Of a DNA stretch of 64,000 bases, positions 34,248 through 45,494 are shown in pieces. The stretch comes from Rhexocercosporidium sp. MPI-PUGE-AT-0058 (lineage: Eukaryota > Ascomycota > Leotiomycetes > Helotiales), in assembly GCA_020746875.1 (NCBI GenBank), contig JAGTJL010000005.1, forward strand, positions 1,488,001-1,552,000, in the 5' to 3' direction. Position numbers and translations under genes: made by a program. Positions within the stretch are counted from its first letter, which is position 1, and every line of letters begins with the position of its first letter. The notes below the pieces were generated by a model. It saw only the letters and a program-made list of their open reading frames with translations, was not told the DNA's origin and searched no databases.

Positions 34248-34904
34248 TTTGAAATATTTTTTATGGACGTTTGTTTTGATTGATAGCTTCTTGTCTGTTA
34301 TCCTTTGGGGGTTAATCAGATAATAAGTAGAACGGTGACAGCGATTGTAGATGACACTTTTTGTGGAGAGCTGTCCTCCTTTCATATTGCCTGTAAAGTC
34401 GTTACGTCACTACTGCCAGGACCTTACCGACGTCACTGGACGAAGATCGCAGGATGTTGATTGACAATTATTACAAATGATCGTTAATAAAACTATTATG
34501 GGAATTATCATATGCGTTCCTTACTTGTGTTTGCATGTTAGAATTAAGTGTTGTGTGTTAGTTTCGAGGAAGTCCTACTATTTACTTAGACCAGCCGTCA
34601 AAGTAAACGCCACCCACATTTTCTCGGCTACTGTACCATATTTCACTGGGAAGGAAAACAGCAACAAATGAATCGTGCAATAAGTACCTACAGCAGACCA
34701 TTGTAACTTACTACAACAAAAGCAAGAAGATTCAATCTTTTTGTTGAGCTCGAATAAAAGAACACAACAACTACATACTTCTCGAGTACATCGCGACCTC
34801 GCAGCCGAAGACGCTACTTGTAATACCTCCAGTGACTAGGAATTAACTCAAACTGCCCAAAGTTCTTCTCACCCGCGAAGTCCTAAATAATACCATTTAT
34901 GTGA
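34248..34904. promoter_or_regulatory. Upstream region of the MDR gene, with one ATCAGATAA site
   Basis: 657 bp. An ATCAGATAA motif lies at 34315-34323, about 68 bp upstream of the MDR start; about one such site is expected by chance in 64 kb, so it alone means little. The left neighbour starts here and the right neighbour (hydrolase) ends here. No gene is seen. Confidence 0.45.
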
Positions 34905-36046
34905 CTACTTGAGAATTCGCCTCAGCCAATCCATCTCAGCTTTCACGGCTAGGACCGAAATCTCTGCTGTTGGCACAAAACCTGTGAAACCGTGCCTGGA
35001 TTTTGATGTCAGTATTATAACATACAACAATAGCAAGAACCAAGACGAGACCACTCACCATGCACCTTGCCACACGTGGAGCTCCGCACTAACACCATAT
35101 TCCCACAACTTCGATGCAAACGCCACATCCTCATCTCTAAATGGATCCCCTGCTCCAACCGAGATGTAAGTAGGTGGCAGGCCAGAGAGATCTTCAGCAC
35201 GAGACGGAGCGACGTATATGCTGACATCTTTGCTACCTCTGGTTCCGGGAAGAACCATATCCCAGGCGGCGATGTTTTGGCTGCCGGTGTAAGCTCCGTC
35301 ATCCATGTACTGCTTGATAGACACGGAGTTGCATCGATCGTCTAGCATGGGAAAACTGAGGAGTAAAGCAAAGATTGGGGGTCCTTTCTTATCTCGAGCC
35401 ATAAGTCCAGCGCCAACTGCAAGACATCCTCCAGCTGAGGAGCCAGAAACTATAATCTTAGCCGGGTCAATGCCTAACTTTGATGCATTCTCAAAGACCC
35501 ATTTCCTAGATATCGATGGAGTCAGTGAATGTAAAATTGGGAATGTTTCGAGAATAGACTAAGCATTGACTTCTAAGAAGTCTCGAGACAATCGTGAAAA
35601 GAGGTATTGGCTCTCAATACTTACAGTCCCGCGTAAGAATCCTCAACTTGTGCTGGAGCAGGAGATTCCGGAGCAAGACGGTATTCAACACTGACTACCA
35701 CGGCATTGAACTCTTTTACCAGCGGGAATGTATTACCCAGGAAGAAGTATCTGTCTCCGAGCACCAAAGCACCGCCATGTATGTAGTAGAATACAGGGCA
35801 AGGACTATCGGCAGCTTTCTTGGGGCGCAAAATCGTCATAGCAATCTCTCCACCAGGTCCCGGAATAGTAATTTCCTCACGGCCTATCTCTGGGTCGGTG
35901 AAAATCCTCGCTGGATCGCACATGGGTGCGATACCTTGACGTCGCTGCAGAACTCCGGCATGGTCAAGTGGTCTGGACTCTTTTGGAAATCCAGCGAGAG
36001 CTGCATCGAGCTCGGGGTCGAAAGGTGGTGCCTTGGTAAATGACAT
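34905..36046 (-). CDS. Alpha/beta hydrolase, HSL (lipase/esterase) type
   Basis: Three exons on the minus strand (36046-35625, 35505-35059, 34995-34905) give 319 residues. The fold belongs to the hormone-sensitive-lipase group. The oxyanion-hole motif is YIHGGALVLG (His90-Gly91-Gly92). The nucleophile elbow is GSSAGG with Ser164, across from intron 1. The acid residue is likely Asp in SVGAGDPFRDED and the catalytic His in WHGF, which is assembled by the second intron. Such enzymes cleave short-chain esters, drugs or plant compounds; there is no signal peptide, so it is likely cytosolic. The start at 36046 gives MSFTKAPPFDPELDAALAGF. Frame and phases agree at both introns. Confidence 0.92.
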
Positions 36047-37368
36047 GTTGAGTGGATGAGATTTAGACTTGAACGGTGGCGTGGCTGTGATAATTATAAG
36101 GAGATTGATAACAGCTCGTCTCAGTGTTACGGCCGAATGAGATACCGTATGCTTGAGAGAGAGGTAGTCGAGTTCTGCAGTGTCGTACGAAGGATCAATC
36201 CTGCAGCTGCTGCCTTGAAATGATTGGGTACGATGAACGCCGAGGTCGAGACCGTGCAGGCCACCACAGACTTTCAACGGGTATCTCTCAGATACAATAT
36301 GTCTATTCGGTACAAATGAGCGGATCACCGTGGATCAAGTAGATTTTGAGTTTATGCTTCGTAGAAGTACAAGAGCATGAGTTCCAAGTTACAGACAAGA
36401 AGGAACGAAAGTTCCCCACCCGTTTTCCGAATACGAGTGAAAATAAGCGACCCCCAAAACATGGCACGGTGCTCACATTCAGTGAGGGGCAAGGACAAGC
36501 TCCCAGGCTTGAGCATATTGGTTGACATTACTTACCTCCGTAGATAGGGACAAAAATCCAAATCCAAATCCTCAGCAGCTTTTAGTATGCCCTAAGCCTG
36601 ACCAGGTAAATGCCTTTTCTCCTTGAAGATTCCCTGGTCAAAATCGATCAACCAGACCATCTTCGGATATCAATCGTTTTTCAACGGAGTCATAGGTCAC
36701 AAGCAGAGCAGAGTTTCGAGAACATTCACTCGAATTTATTATGACAAGAATTCCCATAGCGAGAACGAGTCAGTTTCACGAAGCGAGTATTGAGCCCACC
36801 AATGCCGGAATCGAGTAAACGAACGGTGGGTCTCTACCAATAACCTATGGAATGCCCACCTTGCAACCGGGATAAGTCTTTATTGGTCTGAAGCCTTCCC
36901 CCTTTCCATTGGCGAGAACCTATCAATTTGAAAAGCATTCCCGCACCGTCGGCACAGCCTATCCTCTATTCCGATACTTGGGACCATATTAACCTTTATC
37001 TTGGCCTCAGATCCATCTGCAAGTTGACATACAACCGTGCCGTAAAACAGCTCAATACACCTCAACTAATGTCCCATACACCCCGCAGACATCCCCTGAA
37101 TGCGGCTACGTCCGCAGTTGAGCCCATGAAATGAGAAGTTTCCAGTTCAATTGCGCCAGTTACATGAGTTCTCTTGGATGTTTGAGAGGTCATCATTGGT
37201 TGCTTCGTGTACATGCGTTTCTTCCATATTAGAATTGTCTGGGCACGGAACCCTTAATACAACCACGTGGTAATAGTGGGGGTTAAAGAAGTATATAAAC
37301 AGAAGCTTTGAGGACATTGATGCAGATGTCGCAACTTTACTTCTTCCTCAGATTGTTGTTGGGAAAAT
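36047..37368. promoter_or_regulatory. Divergent upstream region of hydrolase and DJ-1/PfpI genes
   Basis: 1.3 kb without a supported gene. Short frames on both strands lack family features. It should contain both promoters, but no specific site was recognised. Confidence 0.5.
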
Positions 37369-38293
37369 ATGTTGTCCCTCAGAAAGCTGGCATGCCTACT
37401 AGGCTTGGCGACTGTTTCCGTCTGCCAGAGCGACACTTCAAGTAAGTCAAAACTCATGTCATTTAAAATGAGAGGAATAAAATACATGCTAAGAAAACAA
37501 GACACCACACTTCCCTACGCATTTGGCATGATAGTCTTCCCCGGCTTCCAAGCCCTCGATGTCTTCGGCCCCCTCGACGCCCTCAACGTCCTCGCCTTCA
37601 CCACAAAAATAAACCTCACCGTCATAGCCGACACCCTCGAGCCAGTAACCACCAACAAAGTCTCCTGGACAACCAGCGCAGTGGGCGCAACATTCGGAGA
37701 GACCATCCTCCCATCCCATACCTTCGCCACCGCACCACCGCTCGATGTCCTGCTCATCCCTGGTGGTCTTGGGACGAGAGCACCGGGAACAGGACTAGAT
37801 TCCACGATTGCGTTTATCAGGGAACGGTATCCTACTGTGAAGTATTTGATTAGTGTTTGTACTGGTGCCGGTGTGGTGGCTAGAGCTGGTGTGCTGGATG
37901 GGAAATGTGCGACCACGAATAAGAAGGCTTGGGCTAGTACTACGCCTTGGGGACCGAAGGTGAAGTGGGTTGCGGAGGCTAGATGGGTTCAAGATGGAAA
38001 CATCTGTATGTCAGCCCTCCATACGCCAGAACGAATCTATCCAATTGCCCAGGGCTGAAGTATAAAGTCATATCCGCTGACCATGATCGATAGGGACGTC
38101 ATCCGGCGTCTCAGCAGGGATTGACGTCACAATCGCTTGGATTGCTTCGGTCTTTGGAGAAGCGAAGGCTGTTGATGTTGCGAATGGCATGGAATACCAC
38201 AGACAAACTAACTCAACGGATGATCCTTTTGCAGGGCTGTATGGGTTGACCAATGCGAAGAATTCGACGAACCAGGCTGTGGACAAGTGCTAG
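37369..38293 (+). CDS. Secreted DJ-1/PfpI-family protein
   Basis: Three exons (37369-37441, 37502-38005, 38094-38293) give 258 residues. The N-terminus MLSLRKLACLLGLATVSVCQS is a signal peptide. The class I glutamine-amidotransferase-like fold of DJ-1/PfpI proteins follows: IVFPGFQALDVFGPLDALN, DVLLIPGGLGTR, and the nucleophile elbow SVCTGAGVVARAGVLDG with Cys144. The second junction rebuilds WVQDGNIWTSSGVSAGIDV. Proteins of this group include isonitrile hydratases, glyoxalase III and transcription regulators (ThiJ); function cannot be fixed from the sequence. Intron 1 is 60 bp, a multiple of three, with no stop, so an intron-retained form would also be open. Confidence 0.85.
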
Positions 38294-38600
38294 GGAGTAT
38301 GGAATAATGAAGTATTAGAATGTAACCAACACCTTTCGCAATAATATTGTGGAGTTCAGCAGGGGAGGAAACAGAGAGGTTCTCGTTCTGTGTAAATATT
38401 GTTTCTGGATGTTATGAAGGGTGGAACATGAGTTGTCATCTCGGAGAGTCACGGGCTCGCTTGGACTGGCTTAGACCATGCCAAGTATAAACAAAGGTTC
38501 GCTCCCCCGCCAGACCGGCTTTATAAGTCTCTTATTCCGAGTGAGTAAGAAATGATTGATAGAAATAAAAGCAGATGAATGCGATACTCGACCCAAACAA
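38294..38600. other. Short intergenic region between convergent genes
   Basis: 307 bp between the DJ-1/PfpI stop and the sulfotransferase-like stop. AT-rich; no gene. Confidence 0.55.
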
Positions 38601-39593
38601 TCAAAAGAACCCCTTGAAAGTCGCCAACCTAAACCTCCCGAACCCACCCCTCCAAACCCCCAACCCGACAAGCACCGGCGCCACCACAGCCAAAATCCCC
38701 AACATCCTCTTCACCCTCAAATACCTCTCAGGGATCATCATTTCCCTAAAACTCCTCGTATCATGCAACCTCGGATACTCCCCCTCTGGCACTTTCCTCC
38801 CCAAAAACTTACACAACGGCTCCCACCCCTCCCTCGCCTCAAAAACCAAGAACCTCTCCTCCTCCCCCACCATCAAACTCTTCACAAGCGCATTGCGATC
38901 CTCGAAAACGCGTTTCCCGTAGAGAGGGAAGTTGTTGTAGAATAAATGTAGGAATATGTAGGAGAGGAGTTTTCGGATGGAGCGCTTGTGTGCGGGGAGG
39001 AAGGGACTGATGAGCGTGGCGAGGGGGTCGAAGTGGAAGGGGTGGATTGTGGAGAGCATTGATTTGTACCAGGATTCTGTGGAGCGTGTTGTGAGGATGA
39101 CTTTTGCTTCCGGGTAGAGGGCTATGAGTTCGCGGGCGAAGATTGCGGAGGGGAGGTCTGTGATTGCCTAGTTTTGCTATCAGATTCTACTCGATTTGAT
39201 GAGAGGAGAGAGTGGGAAGAGCAGACATCGCAATCCCCCAAAACATCATCGAACATCTCCCTCGTAATAGCTTCCCCGCCAGCCCCTTCATATTTTATCT
39301 TGAGTAGAGCAAGCCATTTGTCGGCTTCACCTGGTGTGCCGAAGACGGTGAACATATGGTGGACGTTTACGTAGCCGAGCTTTTTGAGGGCCGATTGCAT
39401 GGCTATGTTCCTGGCGGTTAGTCTGCAATTTCTCAGAGAATAGGGGATTGGTTTGTTAAAGGGCAGGAAAGTAGGTATTTTTGGGGTGGGGTCTGAGGGG
39501 GAGGGATGCACATAATGTTCCCGTCCGACATAATCCCAAAACAAGAACTTCCATCGGCCTCGTCCTCGGCTTCAACGGCAATGCAAGATCCAT
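38601..39593 (-). CDS. P-loop sulfotransferase-like protein
   Basis: Three exons on the minus strand (39593-39512, 39402-39227, 39167-38601) encode 274 residues. The 5'-phosphosulfate-binding loop is built across intron 1 as GLCRTGTLSMQSALKKLGY. The 3'-phosphate region is likely KVILTTRSTESWYKSM. These fit the fungal Sulfotransfer_4-like group, in which transfer of a sulfate from PAPS is inferred, not shown. The C-terminus carries a hydrophobic segment (MLGILAVVAPVLVGLGVW), so it may be membrane-attached. The ATG at 39593 begins MDLALPLKPRTRPMEVLVLG; a longer frame upstream has no ATG. Intron phases agree at both junctions. Confidence 0.82.
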
Positions 39594-40298
39594 GATCGAA
39601 AACAAGAACAAGAGCTGATTTGCACCTCCAAGCAAGAATTCCCCAAATACAATCAATCTAGTCGCAAGCACACAATCGCGAATGAAAATATAAATGTATG
39701 AACGGTGTGTGCTCTGTACCTTAGAAAGCCTTTATAGGAGGAAGCCAGGCTGATGTCATCCCTTCTCACTCTAAAATTTCCACAATACTTTAGTGGTCCG
39801 GGCTGAAACTCAATAGCGTGGTATGCCACAAGTCCCGTCAGCTTACAGCGAGTAAGTGAGATACTTGATATATGATAGGGCGGCATTTGCGACGATAGGA
39901 TGTTAGTAAATCGGCCTAAGGCTCGTTCTCACCTCCAACCACAAGTTACGAATAAACGCGAAAGAGATACTCTATCATCTGCTCGGAAAGACACTGAAAG
40001 AAAGTTGTGGTTTTGTAAGCGAGAAAAAGTGTGGGAAGCTGATGCATGTTGATCTGTACTGGTAGTGCTGCTGATTTTCTAGGTTCTATTTCGTCCTTTG
40101 GAGGAGCTAATGAGAATCCCTGACCTTGTAAAGTCTAAGTAAATATCAAACAAGACAAGATACGCTTAAAGCGAGAAAATAGGACCAGCACTAATATTTA
40201 ACACTGAAACCGATAAAAAGAGAGAAGAGAGAAAAAAAACGATATCAGAGGTGTCATAAATTCGTAAACTATTATTACTTATTTTTATTCCTCATATA
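39594..40298. promoter_or_regulatory. Intergenic region upstream of the sulfotransferase-like gene
   Basis: 705 bp, AT-rich in its right half, holding the 3' end of the next gene. No gene is seen. Confidence 0.5.
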
Positions 40299-41687
40299 TC
40301 AATACCCCCTCTCCCTTACCGCCTGATTGAACTTCTTCAACCCCGGCGAAACAGGCATGGCCCTACTCCTCCTCTTCCTACCTCTCCACCCCCTCTTCTC
40401 ATGCCCATCTGCATCCAACTCCAAATCGCCATCAAACTTTTTATCTAATTCCCCATCCCTACCCTTCGAGAACGACCTCCTCAGACTTCCACCCACCCAA
40501 CTCCACCTACTCCTCTGCCTCTCCGCACCCTCCACTCTCTCTCCATCAAAACTCCACCTCTCCCTAAAACTCCCTTCCCCATCCAAACCAGTAAACCCCG
40601 CCCTCTGCGTCCTCACACTCCCAGCACGACCGGGCTTAACATACTCCGCCACCCTATCAAAGATACTCCCCGCACGACTCACCGGTCTCGAAGCGCTAGA
40701 GCGCTGCGATATCGCATACGCGCGCTCTCTTTCCATCGACTGCCGATTCGAGATGTAGTCTTGCATCAGCTGTGATGTTTTGGGCGTGAAGTTCTTGGAG
40801 CTTACGACGCCGTAGGAGTTGTAATTTCCTGCTGCTGCGAGGCGGGAGGCTTTCAGGAAGCGTTGGTAGTCATCTCTTTCGGAATCTGGGTTTTGAGAGG
40901 GGATGATATGGGGATTCGCTGTTGTGGTTTTGGTTGTGTTCGTGTGTGTGGATGTGATTGGGTCGGAGGGATATTGTGCGAGTCCGTTTGAGTCGAGGTT
41001 GAATGGGAGATTCAGTTTCGAAAAATCGGACGCGGCGTGTTTGGGTTCGTAGGCTGCTGTTTTGGGTCGTGTTTGTGTAGGGACGGGTTTCCGTGAGGGG
41101 GAAGAACTGTTGTTTTGTTGCTGATTGTTTTTCAGTTTCAGCAAATCAGAAGCTGCGTGTCGGGGTATATATGCGGCTGTGCTGGGTGCACCCGCAGAGA
41201 TTATCTCGACTTCATCTCTCTTCACATCTCGCATGACGAAGATTGGCTCTCGAGGCTCTTGCATCGATTTCCGTCTCGTACCCGATCTAGACATAGACCG
41301 TTGAACGAAGTTGAACCTCGAAGGCTCATTCGGCTCTCTCGGTCCCATTGGGACGGGACGTTGTTTCCGAAGAACATTGGCGTTGGCATTTCGGATACCT
41401 GGTTGTTGTCCGGATTGTGTCTCGGCCTGGCGTGCTGTACTTGGTCTCGCATTTCGTTCATTCAGACGTTGCTGGTGGATCTCAAGGAGGGGTCGGCCCG
41501 TTGCCGAAAATGTTCCTTCTGGCTTGCCAATGTCCGAGTTCTCTGGGACGGCGGCGGATTTGGAGAAGAGTCCTTTCTTTATCCGCCTCAAGGCTGGTCT
41601 CCAGTTGGAATTTTCCCGAGATGTATCTTGTAGGCGTTGGACTGCGACGGGAGCTTCTCCTCGAGATCGGCTGCTTCCTCGAAACAT
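40299..41687 (-). CDS. Arg/Ser-rich disordered protein of unknown function
   Basis: A single exon, 462 residues, start 41687 (MFRGSSRSRGEAPVAVQRL). No known domain was recognised. It is rich in Arg, Ser and Gln and looks mostly disordered. A short motif occurs twice: TAAYIPRHAASDLLKL and TAAYEPKHAASDFSKL, about 45 residues apart. Further motifs are FLKASRLAAAGNYNSYG and RAGSIFDRVAEYVKPGRAGS. The C-terminus is very basic (KRGWRGRKRRSRAMPVSPGL). Such composition fits a nucleic-acid-binding or cytoskeleton-linked scaffold, but this is a guess. The open frame of 1.39 kb with no stops, a good ATG and motif repetition support coding. Confidence 0.65.
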   Translation of the reverse strand: MFRGSSRSRGEAPVAVQRLQDTSRENSNWRPALRRIKKGLFSKSAAVPENSDIGKPEGTFSATGRPLLEIHQQRLNERNARPSTARQAETQSGQQPGIRNANANVLRKQRPVPMGPREPNEPSRFNFVQRSMSRSGTRRKSMQEPREPIFVMRDVKRDEVEIISAGAPSTAAYIPRHAASDLLKLKNNQQQNNSSSPSRKPVPTQTRPKTAAYEPKHAASDFSKLNLPFNLDSNGLAQYPSDPITSTHTNTTKTTTANPHIIPSQNPDSERDDYQRFLKASRLAAAGNYNSYGVVSSKNFTPKTSQLMQDYISNRQSMERERAYAISQRSSASRPVSRAGSIFDRVAEYVKPGRAGSVRTQRAGFTGLDGEGSFRERWSFDGERVEGAERQRSRWSWVGGSLRRSFSKGRDGELDKKFDGDLELDADGHEKRGWRGRKRRSRAMPVSPGLKKFNQAVRERGY

Positions 41688-43092
41688 TGTGAAAATGGCT
41701 GTGAAGTGAAGGGATCTAGAGCAACGAGGAGCAACAGTGATATCCAATTGCAAAAGTACTCAGCGTAAATGAAGAGCAGAGAAGGAAATGCTGCAGAGAG
41801 GACTCTTTGTACGGAGGAAAGAAAAAGATCAAGGTAGATACGGTGTTACACTACTGAAAACAGACCTTCACAATGTTGAGGTTGGAGGGCGGGTAGCTCC
41901 AAACCATTTCAAATCAGTCCAGTCCAGTCCCGTCAGCAAGCCATCCGGTCCAGTCTCCGAGATAGAGGTCCATCAAAGAAGCCATCTTATCATGGCATGC
42001 ACTAAGCACCAAAACGAAACACGAATAACACAACACTAAACCCGCAATCCAGGCTCCAGCAAATCAACATTCTCAAATCTTCCCCTTAGCTCTCACTCAA
42101 GCTCGAGCTCATCTCGGGACCATCTCTTCAATAAACCTTTTGTCCATGGTAATTGGACGCAGGAACTTTCCAGATTTGAACCAACAACAAGAACCAAACC
42201 AACCAAACTTAAGTGATAATCGGAATGAGGGAAGCATGCTCAGCAATCTAGTCTGAGACTGATATCAAAAGCGAGGGGTTGTAGATCCCAGATCCCGCTT
42301 CTGCGAGCTTCGAGTGCCTTTTCTCTCCGGCGAAACAGCACGCGGATCGACAAGATAGGTTAATACAATGAAGGGGATGGCCTTGAGGAGGCGTAGGCCG
42401 GAGAATTCTAGCCGCAGCTTTGGTGCGAGATCTACCTGGGTAGCGTGGGGACTAGATCTGAATTGTGAGGCTGGACCCCAAGTGCTATAGGATTGGAGCT
42501 AAAGTAAGCCGTGCTCACTGTTCATGCTCTGGCCTGGCCTCTAGTAATGTGAAATACAAATCGGGTTGCGACTCTTTGAAGCTGAAGTTAAATGATAAAG
42601 ATAAGAGAAAAGAGAGAAATGGAAGACAAAAGGTGTAAACCTTTGGAATTGAGCGAGAAGTCTAAGCGACGAGGCGAGATCTGAGAATCATCAGTAGGGC
42701 TGACAAGGTTCTGTCAAAGCGGTCGATCGGTGTGCACAGAGGCGATGTCATTCTGAAACGAAGATTAACTTTCCTGTACCGCGCGATGGAGGGGTTTGTG
42801 TTTGGTGTTGTTGATAAGATCAAGACTTAAGGCGAGAAGAGGAAGAGGTGGATGGACAAGGGGCTCTGTGGATGAAGTCCTCGGTAAAGTCAACCCTGGT
42901 TCGGAGGTCACATGACATACTTTAACCTATACTTCTATAGTTGATATCGCAGATTCAAAGTTACATGCTCTGTTAGATATCCCTAATGTCTGAGATTAAT
43001 TCAATAAAGTTAACAGAATTGACAACTGTTGTCGACTGGGAGATACCCAATTCCAAGTCGACGAGCCATATCACGTGCCAAATCCTCCCTTC
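41688..43092. other. 1.4 kb intergenic region, no recognised gene
   Basis: Contains the promoter of the disordered protein gene and the end of the class V PLP enzyme gene. Only short frames without motif; possible long 5'-UTR. No repeats or RNA genes recognised. Confidence 0.5.
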
Positions 43093-44542
43093 TTAGAACT
43101 CCTGCTTCCCAACCCTATCACAAAGTGTCTTCAGCGTCTCTCCAGCCCACTTAAAATCGTCAATGTCAAGATAAACTTGACCACTCAACCTTGCCCAAAA
43201 CTGGCCCTGGAAGAACCAAATCGCCAGGAAAGTCTTGTACTCATTGACCAACGTCTTCTGAAGCCACTGCGTAGCTTGCACCACACGCTCGGGCCTGATC
43301 GTAACAGCCCCAGGGATATCCTCAGAACTCACAGCGAGCGGGAGTAAGACGTTGACAAGACAGCAATTCGTCAAGCTGTGGGAAGCGTTGTCGAGGACTT
43401 TAGTGCCGAGGATCGTCGCTACTGTCTTCCCGCCTTCGCGAGCCAAGTTGGTGTTGTACTCGATGATAGCTTTCTCTCCACCGCAGACTTCTTCTCGCCA
43501 TTTGATGGATTCGCCGGCTACGAGGTAGTTGGTATTATCAATCGTGCCGGTGAACTCGAACTGATTCACAAACTCGCTCTTGGTGGGTGGAGGGAGAGGC
43601 ATCAGGATCGCTCCTACGGTCTTCGGAACGAAGCCGTGGGATGTTGGGAGCGATGAGCGCATGAGTGGTTGGTTCCTCACCGGAACATAGAAAACTGCAC
43701 AGCCTCGAGGCACGAAGAGCCATTTGTGGGCATTGGTCACCAAAAAGTCCGGATCAAGAGCACTCAGGTCGAGATGGACGTGTCCAATTCCATGGGCGGC
43801 GTCGACGAGGGAGAGGATCCCTTCTTCTTTGCATGCGGCTGTGAGGTCTTCGAAGGGCATTCGGAGGCCGGGGAGGGAGGACACAGAGTCGTAGATTGCG
43901 AGACGAGGTCGCTTGCCTTCGGCTCGGGAAGCCTTGATTGTGTCTTTGAAGAGGGTGAGGAGGTCTACGTCTTCCATTGGATATTCGACTAGGATCTCAC
44001 GGGGGTTGACGATGTTGTGGTGAGTCTCGCACACGTACTCTATAGTCTTGAGACAAGCTCCGTAGATGTGTCTATATGTTCTGAGTTAAGTTGGGAAGGC
44101 TGGGTTGAGATGTTGATTTACCTGAAATAGAGAATCTCATCCTTGCCATCCGGGTTCCACACAATATTTCTAAGAACAGTATTGACACCAGTCGTAGCAT
44201 TTGAAACAAATACCACAGTCTCAACAGGACAGTTCAAGATCTTAGCAACGGCTCCTCGAGCTATGTCCGAGAGCTCAGGATAGATGTAGCGGAGGAATGG
44301 ATCAGGAGCTGATTCGCATAGATCTTGGTACTCTCGCTGCTTGTCTTTGATTGGGCGAGGGAATGTACCGAAAGAGCCTGGAGTATATGTGTTTAGAGGA
44401 TAGTGTAGGATAGGATATGAATGGAAGAAGTACCATGGTTGAGATTCTTGTACGAAGGATCGAAGGAAAAATGCTTTAGCATCTCCTTTCCGAATGGTGT
44501 TCGTTCATACGTCGGACTCGACTCAAGAGAGACTTCGCCCAT
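43093..44542 (-). CDS. Class V aminotransferase-fold PLP enzyme (isopenicillin-N-epimerase/Egt2-like)
   Basis: Three exons on the minus strand (44542-44434, 44377-44122, 44071-43093) give 447 residues. Fold-type I PLP motifs: [31 protein letters not shown] with Asp212, and [12 protein letters not shown] with the Schiff-base Lys238. The opening [14 protein letters not shown], rebuilt across intron 1, is a standard mark of the isopenicillin-N-epimerase-like group. That group includes Egt2 (C-S lyase of ergothioneine synthesis) and cysteine desulfhydrases; which of these applies cannot be told here. The junction at exon 2/3 rebuilds [18 protein letters not shown]. Start at 44542 gives [21 protein letters not shown]. 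Confidence 0.9.
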
Positions 44543-45494
44543 CTTCCTTTCAATCGAAGAGGACATTAGCTGGCTTGTTGAAGAAGTACAGTTGGGGAAG
44601 GAAGGATGTATGACTCAAGAGTGCCAAGAGATCCTCCAAATTTATATACGAAGAATGATGAAGATGAAGAAATCCAAGAAGTAACTAGGAAGAGACGTAG
44701 ATATATAGTAGAAAATTATGACTCCCCAATCATCTTATCGTGAGTCCTGACTCAATAACAGAGTGCTGGCATGGCTTACTATCGCGATAATGTCAAGTGA
44801 AGGGCGGAGAAGGGATGAAAAGTGGATGGATGGCTTGTTGGTGGAACCTGGCGCTGGCGCTGGCACTGGGCGGGCGGTACTTCTGTAGGCGAGAAATTTC
44901 AGGGGAGAATCTCGGGTGGATGACACATCATGTTGTCCCCCGCTAAATGCTTCATTTATGGGACTCTTTTGGATTTATGAGTTCATCTGGACATTAGAGC
45001 AATTGAGAAATTCGACAAATTACAGAGGGATTATTGATATCGAGCTTAGGATGTGCAATGTTAGAGCTCGAAACAAAAAGATTAAACAAGTTACTGCTCT
45101 ATTACAAAACTAAAAGGTGCACTTCTATCCTACCCCGCCTTACCTAAAAAGCCTTATGGTAGTTCTCAGATGGCCTAGAAACCAGTAAAGCTGCACGGAA
45201 TCTATCGAGAAGAGGTTTCTGGAGATTGTTGAATCACTATCGGCACTGGAAAGTAGATTGGAAGAAGAGGAATTGATTCTGCAGACTCGTCATTCGTAAA
45301 GTCACAACTAAACACATGCCTCCATCTGTGTTTAATGTAAAGGGATCTCATCGCACAACGTTAAAGACCAAAAAGAGCACTCCAAAAATCTTAGGTCCTG
45401 CCATCATCTGCCAAAGAAGAAAAATCGTAATCCATGCCATGTCCAATGCCTCAAATACCAAATATCGTATCACTTCCAAGTCCAAAAGAGCCAT
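44543..45494. promoter_or_regulatory. Intergenic region upstream of the PLP enzyme gene
   Basis: 952 bp; promoter of the PLP gene at the left and the 3' end of the glycine-zipper gene at the right. No supported gene. Confidence 0.5.
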
